From: an uncultured Odoribacter sp.
Lineage (GTDB): Bacteria > Bacteroidota > Bacteroidia > Bacteroidales > Marinifilaceae
Reading direction: 5' to 3'
Length of the DNA: 64,000 bases
Assembly (NCBI GenBank): GCA_944321165.1
Contig: CALUKE010000002.1
Location: forward strand, 186,001 to 250,000
Shown in pieces: positions 56,644-64,000 of this stretch. Within the stretch, counting starts at the first letter, position 1; each line of letters opens with the position of its first letter. Position numbers and translations under genes: made by a program. The notes beneath the pieces were generated by a model that was not told the DNA's origin, searched no databases, and worked only from the letters and a program-made list of their open reading frames with translations.

Positions 56644-58443
56644 TTAGTTAAAGGTGAGGTCGTAGGGTATACGGGCCAGTATTCCTTGCTGATTCACCAT
56701 CTGTTTGCATTGTTCCCAGGTTGTATAGAATGTTCCTAATTCTTTTTGCAGCATGCGGGTTTTGATCTCTCCGGTAAACTGGGTGAGAAGCTCTTCCAGC
56801 GGGTTTTTTACGGTCGGATATTCGATCCGTTCATATTTTTCCAGACCGGCTTTTTGGGCAGCTATCTGGATGGCCTCCTCGAGTCCTCCCAATACGTCTA
56901 CCAGACCGATTCGGAGTGCGTCTTCACCTGTCCATACCCGTCCTTGGGCGATGGCGTTCAGCTCTTCATGACCTAATCCCCGGCCTGCCATTACGCGGTT
57001 GAGGAAAGTTTCGTATCCCTGGTTGACGAAATTCTGGAGAACATTCCGTTCATAGTTCGTCAACGGACGGGAACTGATGGGTATCGGCAGCGGATAACTG
57101 CCTCCGAAATCGCTATGTTCATTGGTTTTTACCACATCGGTGTGAATACCTATTTTGTCTGTAATCAATTTTTCTCCGCTGAAAAACAGTCCGAAAATTC
57201 CGATCGATCCGGTCAAGGTAGTCGGTTCGGCGACGATGATATCTGCTGCACAGGAAATGTAGTATCCTCCGGAAGCGGCGACATTTCCCATGGATACGAT
57301 TACCGGTTTACATTGGGTAGCCAGTTCCACCTCCCGCCAGATGATATCGGAGGTCAATGCGCTGCCTCCCGGTGAGTTTACCCGGAGCACAATGGCTTTC
57401 ACTGCATCGTCTTCCCGTATTTTCCGGATGGTGGTGGCCAATTCGGGACCGATGGCGTTGTTTTGTTGTTCCATCCCGATTTCTCCCGAAGCATATACAA
57501 TGGCTATTTTGTCCTGATTGAATTCTACCGGTATTTCCGGGACGATGGCGTTCTGATAGTCGGTCAGAAGTACCTGTGGTAAGCTGGCAGTGGTGTCTAT
57601 GCCGCATTTTTCTTTCAGCAGATCCAGCATCTGGTCTTCGTAAATAACGCCGTCGAAGAAACCGAGGGCCTGGAATTGTTCCGGTGTATAGAAATCGAAG
57701 CGGTTGGTGATGGAATTGATCGAGTCTACGGGAATGTGGCGTTCTTCTGAAATGCCTTCAAGCAAGGTATTCCAGGAGGATTGCAGGTATCTCTGAACCT
57801 GTTCGCGGTTGGCTTCGCTCATTTCGTCCGCAATGAAAGGCTCTACGGCGGACTTGAACTTCCCGACTTTGACGACTTCCGGTTGGATGCCCAATTTGGC
57901 GAGCGTTTCTTTATAAAAGGAAATGCTACTGCTCATACCGGTCAATAAGAGTGGGGCTTGCGGGTTGACATAGATTTTGTCGGCTACCGTTGCCAGGTAA
58001 TAGCTTTTTTGTGAATAGCCCAGGTTGGAATAACTGTAAATGAATTTTCCGCTTGCCTTGAATTTCTGCAAGGCGGTCCGGATTTCCTGGGTGAAGGCCA
58101 GCGCCCCATAGTTCCCCTGTATTTCTGTCAGATCCAGGTATATGCCCTGAATACGGGGATCTTGGGCTGCTTTTTGGATACTGGACAAAATTTTATTCAG
58201 CCCCAGCATCTTTTTGGGAGAGAGTGAAAGTAAATCAATATTGTCCCAGGGGGCTTCGGAAACACGGTCGACAATTTCTCCATTCAGTTGTATTTTCAGA
58301 ATACTGTTCTTGGGAACGGTGACGGTTTTTTCCGAGAAAGAAATAAGAGCACCGACGAAACCGATGAGGATAAAAAACAGAAAGAGTTGAACAATGAGAA
58401 CGCCGACAATGGTGGCCAGGGTGTATTTTAAAAAGTTTTTCAT
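56644..58443 (-). CDS. sppA: signal peptide peptidase SppA, 67K type
   Basis: A 599-residue inner-membrane protease with an N-terminal anchor (about 8-36) and tandem S49 domains. Only one Ser-Lys pair is needed: Lys197 (GKFKSAVEPF) from the first half and Ser391 (NVAASGGYY) from the second, the arrangement of E. coli SppA (Lys209, Ser409). It degrades cleaved signal peptides in the membrane. Confidence 0.95.
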   Translation of the reverse strand: MKNFLKYTLATIVGVLIVQLFLFFILIGFVGALISFSEKTVTVPKNSILKIQLNGEIVDRVSEAPWDNIDLLSLSPKKMLGLNKILSSIQKAAQDPRIQGIYLDLTEIQGNYGALAFTQEIRTALQKFKASGKFIYSYSNLGYSQKSYYLATVADKIYVNPQAPLLLTGMSSSISFYKETLAKLGIQPEVVKVGKFKSAVEPFIADEMSEANREQVQRYLQSSWNTLLEGISEERHIPVDSINSITNRFDFYTPEQFQALGFFDGVIYEDQMLDLLKEKCGIDTTASLPQVLLTDYQNAIVPEIPVEFNQDKIAIVYASGEIGMEQQNNAIGPELATTIRKIREDDAVKAIVLRVNSPGGSALTSDIIWREVELATQCKPVIVSMGNVAASGGYYISCAADIIVAEPTTLTGSIGIFGLFFSGEKLITDKIGIHTDVVKTNEHSDFGGSYPLPIPISSRPLTNYERNVLQNFVNQGYETFLNRVMAGRGLGHEELNAIAQGRVWTGEDALRIGLVDVLGGLEEAIQIAAQKAGLEKYERIEYPTVKNPLEELLTQFTGEIKTRMLQKELGTFYTTWEQCKQMVNQQGILARIPYDLTFN

Positions 58444-58526
58444 CTTAAAAAATTTGACTGTTTGTTACGATACCTACAAATGTAACCATAATAATTGATT
58501 TAAGACGATATAAAGCGGAAGTTATT

Positions 58527-58555
58527 TTTGTTTTACGCCTTTTTTGATAACTTTG
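58527..58555 (+). promoter_or_regulatory. probable murA promoter
   Basis: TTTG (58527-58530) and TAACTTTG (58548-58555) are spaced by 17 bases, two fewer than the consensus. The -7 element is perfect and lies 56 bases before the murA start codon. Confidence 0.5.
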
Positions 58556-58611
58556 GAAGACAGAATGGGGATAACCCGATTTGGTTTGTACATAAAAATA
58601 AAGGATCTGAT

Positions 58612-59919
58612 ATGAGTAAATTTGTTATTACCGGGGGGAGGAGATTAAAGGGTGAACTGTTGCCGCAAGGAGCTAAAAATGAGGCGTTGCAGGTGATTTG
58701 TGCCTGCCTCTTGACCAAGGAGACGGTGACGATTTCCAATGTTCCTGAGATTTTGGATGTTTTGAAGTTGATTGAACTGTTGCAGGGAATGGGGGTACAG
58801 GTGGAACATCCGGCTCATGGGGAGTTTGTCTTTAAGGCTTCGGATATCCATTTTGATTATTTTGAAACAGATGATTTTTACCAGAAAGCAGTCAGTTTGC
58901 GGGGGTCTATCATGATTCTGGGGCCCTTGTTGGCGGTATACGGTTTTGGGGTGATACCCAAACCGGGGGGCGATAAAATCGGCCGTCGGCGTTTGGATAC
59001 CCACTTCCTGGGATTTGAAAAGTTGGGGGCGACTTTTGATTATAACAGTTCGGAAGGTTGTTTCCGGGCTTCCGCAGAAAAATTGAAGGGAAGCTATATG
59101 TTATTGGATGAGGCATCGGTGACGGGTACTGCCAATATCATCATGGCTGCTGTGCTGGCGGAAGGAATTACGACGATTTACAATGCGGCCTGTGAGCCTT
59201 ATATTCAGCAGTTGTGTCTGATGTTGAATGCCATGGGAGCCCGGATATCGGGTATTGCTTCGAATCTGTTGACCATTGAGGGGGTGAAGGAGTTGAAAGG
59301 ATGTCATCACCGTTGTTTGCCGGATATGATTGAAGTGGGCAGTTATATCGGACTGGCTGCCATGACCCGTTCGGAGATCACCATTCGGGATGTGAATATA
59401 CGGCAATTGGGGATTATTCCGGATTCTTTCCGGCGTTTGGGAATTCGGATTGAAGAACGGGGGGATGATTTGTTTATTCCCCGTCAGGAACATTATATGA
59501 TTGAGGATTTTATTGACGGTTCGATTTTGACGATTGCGGACGCCCCCTGGCCGGGATTGACGCCAGACTTGCTGAGTGTTTTTCTGGTGGTGGCAACCCA
59601 GGCGAAAGGGAGTGTATTGATTCACCAGAAAATGTTTGAAAGCCGTTTGTTCTTTGTGGATAAACTGATTGATATGGGGGCGAAGATCATTTTGTGCGAT
59701 CCTCACCGGGCTACAGTGATCGGACAGAATCATGAATCGCAGTTGAGGGCTACGAAAATGACTTCTCCGGATATTCGTGCCGGGATTGCTTTGCTGATTG
59801 CGGCTTTGTCGGCACAGGGGGTCAGTACGATCCACAATATCGATCAGATCGACCGTGGGTATGAAAATATCGATGAAAAATTGAACGCCATCGGTGCTGA
59901 AATTCAGCGGGTCGGTTGA
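58612..59919 (+). CDS. murA: UDP-N-acetylglucosamine 1-carboxyvinyltransferase
   Basis: A 435-residue cytosolic enzyme that transfers enolpyruvate to UDP-GlcNAc, the first committed step of peptidoglycan synthesis. Motifs include GAKNEALQ near the N-terminus, GPLLAVYGFG, GRRRLDTH and the C-terminal RATDIRAG-type loop (RATKMTSPDIRAGIAL). At the active-site loop the usual Cys (PGGC, Cys115 in E. coli) is Asp121 (PGGDKIGRR). This is the substitution known to make MurA of Mycobacterium insensitive to fosfomycin. The start at 58612 is chosen because it aligns with the family; 28 extra codons upstream would run back through the promoter. Confidence 0.96.
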   Translation: MSKFVITGGRRLKGELLPQGAKNEALQVICACLLTKETVTISNVPEILDVLKLIELLQGMGVQVEHPAHGEFVFKASDIHFDYFETDDFYQKAVSLRGSIMILGPLLAVYGFGVIPKPGGDKIGRRRLDTHFLGFEKLGATFDYNSSEGCFRASAEKLKGSYMLLDEASVTGTANIIMAAVLAEGITTIYNAACEPYIQQLCLMLNAMGARISGIASNLLTIEGVKELKGCHHRCLPDMIEVGSYIGLAAMTRSEITIRDVNIRQLGIIPDSFRRLGIRIEERGDDLFIPRQEHYMIEDFIDGSILTIADAPWPGLTPDLLSVFLVVATQAKGSVLIHQKMFESRLFFVDKLIDMGAKIILCDPHRATVIGQNHESQLRATKMTSPDIRAGIALLIAALSAQGVSTIHNIDQIDRGYENIDEKLNAIGAEIQRVG

Positions 59920-59931
59920 CGGACGGAATGC

Positions 59932-60414
59932 TTACAGACGCTTTACTGATTGTTTGTCGGGACAGCAGGCCAAGAGTTCAGAAACGGTTTTGTGGTATAT
60001 CGGATGCATCCAGTCCGGCAGGATTTCTGCCAGCGGTACGAGAACGAAATTGCGCTCCTGTATCCGGGGATGAGGCAGGGTGAGGACAGGGGTGTCCAGT
60101 ATCAGGGAACCGTAGAAAAGCATATCTATATCGATGGGACGGGAACTGTACCGGGGACCTTCCGGGTGGCGGATCCGTCCCAGTTGTTTTTCAATGTCCA
60201 GGCAATGGTGAAGGAAATCTTCCGGAGAGAGACGGGTTTCAAAAACGACAACCCGGTTCAGAAAGTTTTCCTGGCTTTCAAATCCCCAAGGGGCGGTTTC
60301 ATAAAAGGAGGAGGCCATCACCTCTTGTCCTGTAACGGCTAATCTCCGAATGGCCTCTGTGATCAGTTGACGTTTATCACCGGAATTACTGCCCAAAATA
60401 AGGATTACTTGCAT
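59932..60414 (-). CDS. folK: 2-amino-4-hydroxy-6-hydroxymethyldihydropteridine pyrophosphokinase
   Basis: A 160-residue HPPK of folate synthesis. It shows LILGSNSGDK at the start, FYETAPWG, QLGRIRHPEGPRYSSRPIDIDMLFYG (the two Asp bind magnesium) and LPHPRIQERNFVLVPLAEI. It ends 12 bases from the stop of murA (convergent) and follows the DUF4290 gene by two bases. Confidence 0.96.
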   Translation of the reverse strand: MQVILILGSNSGDKRQLITEAIRRLAVTGQEVMASSFYETAPWGFESQENFLNRVVVFETRLSPEDFLHHCLDIEKQLGRIRHPEGPRYSSRPIDIDMLFYGSLILDTPVLTLPHPRIQERNFVLVPLAEILPDWMHPIYHKTVSELLACCPDKQSVKRL

Positions 60415-60416
60415 GC

Positions 60417-61076
60417 TTATCCGTTCTTTTTGTAGAATTGCCGGTTGTTGTTGCCTTTGTTATTATTGTTGTTTTTCTGGTAATTCTTGTTCATCGGTTT
60501 GTTTGAACTCGGCTTGCTTTTTTTCTGCAACAGGTCCTTGGGATTGGAAAGAGTCATGCCTTCCGGCAGAATGATGGTATATCCGCAAAGGGTGTTGATA
60601 TCGTTGTAGATCTGCTCGTCTTCTACACTGTCTTTATTCCAGGTCAGAAACGATTTTTTCATGTGATTGGCTGTCAAGACAATCAAGGCTCTTTTTTGTT
60701 CCGGATCTTCGAGTTCCTTGATTTTGTCAATCAGTTTTTCAACCAATTTGCCGTAGTGTTTGTATTTTATCTGATGAGTGCTGTAAGGCAGTTTTTCCGG
60801 TTTTTCCTGCAATTGAGCGGGAGATGGGAGAGGATAGGGAGAGTCGATGTCTAATTTGAATTCCGCCATGATGGCCAGGTGATCCCACAGTTTATGGCGG
60901 AAATCCGGTACATCCCGTAAATGCGGGTATAAATTGCCCATGACATCAATGACTGTTTTGGCTGCTCTGGTCCTTTCTTCCCGATCTTCTATCGTCAGCA
61001 GGTAATCGACCATTTTTTGTATGTTACGTCCGTATTCCGGAAGTATGAGTTTTTTCTTTTGGGTATTATATTCCAT
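60417..61076 (-). CDS. DUF4290 domain-containing protein
   Basis: A 219-residue cytosolic protein of the Bacteroidetes-specific DUF4290 family. The conserved part (about 1-180) begins YNTQKKKLILPEYGRNIQKMVDYLL and includes a HLRDVPDFRHKLWDHL block. The tail is a low-complexity Asn/Lys stretch (NKNYQKNNNNNKGNNNRQFY). The function is unknown; the basic Asn-rich tail suggests RNA contact. It is co-transcribed with folK. Confidence 0.9.
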   Translation of the reverse strand: MEYNTQKKKLILPEYGRNIQKMVDYLLTIEDREERTRAAKTVIDVMGNLYPHLRDVPDFRHKLWDHLAIMAEFKLDIDSPYPLPSPAQLQEKPEKLPYSTHQIKYKHYGKLVEKLIDKIKELEDPEQKRALIVLTANHMKKSFLTWNKDSVEDEQIYNDINTLCGYTIILPEGMTLSNPKDLLQKKSKPSSNKPMNKNYQKNNNNNKGNNNRQFYKKNG

Positions 61077-61221
61077 ATGATAAATTTATTGTAGTATCTT
61101 GTTGCTTCCTGTGTAAAGAAAGCCATTGGTTTGCAGGTTTGTGCCGACTTTTCCCGAAATGAGTACAATTATCAAGATTTATGCGGCAAATATACGCTTT
61201 TTACTGTATGCTGCGAAGTTT

Positions 61222-63486
61222 TCACTCTTCTTGAATGTATAATTTTGCAAATTTTAACAGTAGAACCCGGCTTTCGCCTTCCTTGAAAAGGACTTTGGCT
61301 TTTTTTTGTATACCTAAGCCTTCGATGTGGATGACTTTGCCTACTCCGAAAGTTGGGTGAAAGACAATCATGTCTGGAACGACCCGTTGTGGATCGATGG
61401 CTTTGAGTTTACCCCGGTCTATGTCTGGAAGTTCTTGTCGGGTTGTGTTATGCAGGGAAAGCGACGGTTTGTTGGTGGCTGTGGGGGTGGTACGTAATCT
61501 GAATCCCGATGCTTGTTCGCGTAGAGGTATGTATCCTTCCAGGAATTCCGGATCGATTTCTTCGATGAAACGGGAGACGCGGGAAGAGACGATCTGGCCG
61601 TTTTTGTAGCGGGTAGTTGCGTATGACAGAAATATTCGTTTTTCTGCCCGTGTCAAGGCGACATAAAAAAGACGTCTTTCTTCTTCCAGGGCCGCCGGGG
61701 TGCAGAGGCACTGTTGGGCCGGGAAAAGTTCTTCTTCCAGACCGGTGATGAATACGTTGTTGAATTCCAGGCCTTTGGCAGAATGAATGGTCATCAGAGT
61801 CACTTTGTTGCGGTCTTCTTCTTTTTCTCCGTCCTGGTCTGTCAGCAGGGCCACTCCTTCTAAGAAGGCCGGTAGTTTGTCGTCTTTTCCTTCTCTATAG
61901 GCTGTTTCACTGAAATCTTTGATTCCGTTCAACAATTCCTGCAGGTTTTCTTTTCGCGATATACCTTCCGGGGTATCATCGCCCGACAAATCATCGACAA
62001 TACCGGAAGAACGGGCAATGAAAAGTGCTGCGTCGTAGGCATTTTCATGGGCTACTTGTTCTTTGAAGCGTTCGATCATACTCCCGAATTGGCGCAGTTT
62101 GCTGACGATACCGCTGTTGAAAAAGACAGCTATTTTGTCCAGGTTACAGAGTACGGTCCATAAACTGACATGGTATTGGCCTGCGATCTCCCGGAGTTTG
62201 TCTACCGTTGCATCACCGATACCTCGGCGGGGATAATTGATGATCCGCTTAAAGGCTTCTTCATCGTTTTGGTTGACGGTCAGACGGAAGTAACCCAGCA
62301 GGTCTTTGATTTCTTTCCGTTGATAAAAAGATTGGCCGCCATAGATTTTGTATGGGATATTCCGTTTGCGGAGAGCTTCCTCTAAAATACGGGACTGTGC
62401 ATTGGTCCGGTACAGGATGGCGAAATCACTGTATTCCTGCTGCTCGTAATTGGCCAACTTGAAGATTTCGTTGGTTACCTGAAAGCCCTCTTCTTTGTCT
62501 GAAAGAGCCCGCAATACTTTGATCTTTTCGCCTTCCTCGTTTTTGGAAAAGGTCCGTTTGGGAATCTGTTCTTTATTTTTGCGGATGATGCTGTTGGCAG
62601 CATCCACGATGGTGGTTGTCGAACGGTAGTTCTGTTCCAGTTTGTAAAGGGTGTATTCCGGGTAATCGTTTTTAAAATTCAGGATGTTTTCGATCCGGGC
62701 TCCCCGAAAAGAATATATGCTCTGTGCATCGTCCCCAACGACACAGATGTTGTGATGTTGCTCTGAAAGTTTTTTGACAATCAGGTATTGGGCATAATTG
62801 GTATCCTGATATTCATCGACCAGAATGTAATGGAATTTCTGTTGGTATTTGGCCAGAATATCCGGAAAATCCCGAAATAAGATGTTGGTTTGCAGCAACA
62901 GGTCATCGAAATCCATGGTGTCGGTCTGTTTGCAGCGCTGTTGGTACTGTTTGTAGATCTCTCCCAGCAACGGGCGCCTGCTGGCACTGTCTTCGGAGTG
63001 AATGCGGGACGACTGGGCATAGCTTTGGGCAACGATCAGATTGTTTTTGGCCATGGAAATACGGCTGAGAATGGTGCTCGGTTTGTATACCTTGTCATCC
63101 AGTTTCAGGTCTTTGACGATGGCTTTGATCATGTTCTTGGAATCCTGGGTGTCGTAAATGGTATAACTGGAGGTATAACCTAATTTTTCCGCTTCCAACC
63201 GCAGGATTTTTGAAAATATCGCGTGGAAAGTCCCCATCCAGAGTTGATTGGCCATTTCGCTGCCCACCAGGTCTGCGATTCGTTTTTGCATTTCCCGGGC
63301 TGCCTTGTTGGTGAAGGTCAACGCTAAAATTTTATAGGGAGGGATGCCTTGCGTGAGTAGCTGGGCGATCCGATAAGTCAGTACACGGGTTTTGCCCGAT
63401 CCTGCTCCTGCGATGACCAAAGAAGGACCTTCGGTATGAATGACAGCTTCCTGCTGACTGCTGTTTAGTTCGTTTATAAAATCCAC
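61222..63486 (-). CDS. UvrD/PcrA-type ATP-dependent DNA helicase
   Basis: A 754-residue superfamily 1A helicase. Motif I is GAGSGKTRVL (about 27-36); other motifs seen are ALTFTNKAAREM (Ia), LVDEYQDTN (II), VVGDDAQSIYSFRGA (III), EQNYRSTT (IV), TIHSAKGLEFNNVF (V) and YVALTRAEKRIFLSYA (VI). The C-terminal 90 residues end in a small basic domain (HPTFGVGKVIHIEG) typical of PcrA. It unwinds DNA in repair and displaces bound proteins. Confidence 0.96.
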   Translation of the reverse strand: MDFINELNSSQQEAVIHTEGPSLVIAGAGSGKTRVLTYRIAQLLTQGIPPYKILALTFTNKAAREMQKRIADLVGSEMANQLWMGTFHAIFSKILRLEAEKLGYTSSYTIYDTQDSKNMIKAIVKDLKLDDKVYKPSTILSRISMAKNNLIVAQSYAQSSRIHSEDSASRRPLLGEIYKQYQQRCKQTDTMDFDDLLLQTNILFRDFPDILAKYQQKFHYILVDEYQDTNYAQYLIVKKLSEQHHNICVVGDDAQSIYSFRGARIENILNFKNDYPEYTLYKLEQNYRSTTTIVDAANSIIRKNKEQIPKRTFSKNEEGEKIKVLRALSDKEEGFQVTNEIFKLANYEQQEYSDFAILYRTNAQSRILEEALRKRNIPYKIYGGQSFYQRKEIKDLLGYFRLTVNQNDEEAFKRIINYPRRGIGDATVDKLREIAGQYHVSLWTVLCNLDKIAVFFNSGIVSKLRQFGSMIERFKEQVAHENAYDAALFIARSSGIVDDLSGDDTPEGISRKENLQELLNGIKDFSETAYREGKDDKLPAFLEGVALLTDQDGEKEEDRNKVTLMTIHSAKGLEFNNVFITGLEEELFPAQQCLCTPAALEEERRLFYVALTRAEKRIFLSYATTRYKNGQIVSSRVSRFIEEIDPEFLEGYIPLREQASGFRLRTTPTATNKPSLSLHNTTRQELPDIDRGKLKAIDPQRVVPDMIVFHPTFGVGKVIHIEGLGIQKKAKVLFKEGESRVLLLKFAKLYIQEE

Positions 63487-63644
63487 GCTGATAAATTTTT
63501 GATCGACGGTTGATCGTTTTTCGGTGCAAAATTAAAAATTAATCCCCATCCGGGCAAGCCGCTCGACCGATAACCCGGGGAACGACAGTGGAAGTGGCGA
63601 CAGGGAGTTGGGAGCCGATGGTACCCACGGGCGGATCGGGGAGA

Positions 63645-64000
63645 TCAGTCGTCGTAGTCTGTCAGGAAAAATTCCTGGCTGTCGAATTTTAATTCCAGCG
63701 AATTGCTGAGTTCCAACTCGTATTCCCGTTTTTTCTTTTCAATTTCCCTTACGGTAGTTCCCGGGAAGTTGCGGCTCAGGTATTCGCTGATGGGGCGCGG
63801 GATAATGGCTGGAGGAACATCTCCGTATTTGGCTTCTACTTTTTTCCATTCGCCGTTCCGACGAAATTCTATTTTTACTCCTCCGGACAGAATGACTTCG
63901 TAAGTACGGATCCAATAATCGTTTTCCTCTTTGGCAAAAGCGATTTTTTCTGTCGGAAAATGCTGCTGCAGGAAAGTTTTGGCTTGTGCTGGCAGGCTGT
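63645..64000 (-). CDS. PepSY-like domain-containing protein (partial)
   Basis: The minus-strand frame is open from the right edge to TGA at 63647-63645 and encodes the last 117 residues of a protein. The pattern is that of the Bacteroidetes PepSY-like beta-lactamase-inhibitor fold: AKTFLQQHFPTEKIAFAKEE, then YEVILSGGVKIEFRRNGEWK and IPRPISEYLSRNFPGTTV, a helix-plus-sheet unit. A signal peptide would lie beyond the window. Such proteins are periplasmic and of unknown role. Confidence 0.75.
   Translation of the reverse strand, partial: SLPAQAKTFLQQHFPTEKIAFAKEENDYWIRTYEVILSGGVKIEFRRNGEWKKVEAKYGDVPPAIIPRPISEYLSRNFPGTTVREIEKKKREYELELSNSLELKFDSQEFFLTDYDD

Noticed and set aside
1..64000. CRISPR arrays, rRNA genes, insertion sequences and toxin-antitoxin pairs
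   Set aside because: I looked for spaced repeats, conserved rRNA segments, transposase motifs and small paired genes and found none that could be supported.

Overview
The window is chromosomal DNA of a gut-type Bacteroidales bacterium. The evidence is SusC/SusD pairs, a hybrid two-component sensor of the Reg_prop/AraC type, Bacteroidetes-style lipoprotein signals, promoters of the form TTTG-N19-TAnnTTTG, genes without obvious Shine-Dalgarno sites, an LptD-like protein and DUF4290. I cannot fix the genus from the sequence alone.

Layout. 1-3385 (+): tail of a probable beta-propeller lipoprotein, a TIGR01212-type radical SAM protein, a YbaK/ProX-like deacylase and a secreted sialidase. 3464-8901 (-): Xaa-Pro aminopeptidase 11 bases behind a 1347-residue hybrid sensor/regulator. 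9189-12380 (+), divergent from the sensor: a radical-SAM activase and trans-4-hydroxy-L-proline dehydratase (hypE-hypD). 12883-28756 (+): a HExxHxxGxxD lipoprotein, SusC, SusD, a DUF1735/DUF4361-type lipoprotein, GH97, an S9 (DPP4-like) peptidase, GH127 and an M64 peptidase. 28845-32981: a second GH127 (-) and a GH43-PKD-CBM-like protein (+). 32991-40757: envelope and housekeeping genes (LptD-like, amidase, MCE protein, dnaA, YigZ). 40842-40917: tRNA-Lys(UUU). 40918-about 51540: an AT-richer island with a truncated tyrosine-integrase gene and an eight-gene TonB receptor/ABC/PepSY operon. 51562-64000: hdeD-like, rpmE2, pgeF, lrgA/lrgB, purine nucleoside phosphorylase, lpxK, sppA, murA, folK, DUF4290, a UvrD/PcrA helicase and a partial PepSY-like protein.

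Most important reading. The genes from 3464 to 32981 fit one pathway for taking apart hydroxyproline-rich plant glycoproteins (extensins). Extensins carry beta-L-arabinofuranosides on Hyp, capped by alpha-L-arabinofuranose, and alpha-galactose on Ser. The locus offers two GH127 (beta-L-arabinofuranosidase family), a GH43 (alpha-L-arabinofuranosidase family), a GH97 of the retaining alpha-galactosidase type, three secreted peptidases, a SusCD importer, an Xaa-Pro aminopeptidase and finally the glycyl-radical enzyme that removes the Hyp hydroxyl. The individual families are known. Their combination into a glycan-plus-Hyp utilization locus is an inference that I have not seen described.

Other points: MurA has Asp in place of the fosfomycin-target Cys, and the tRNA-Lys island carries a broken integrase.
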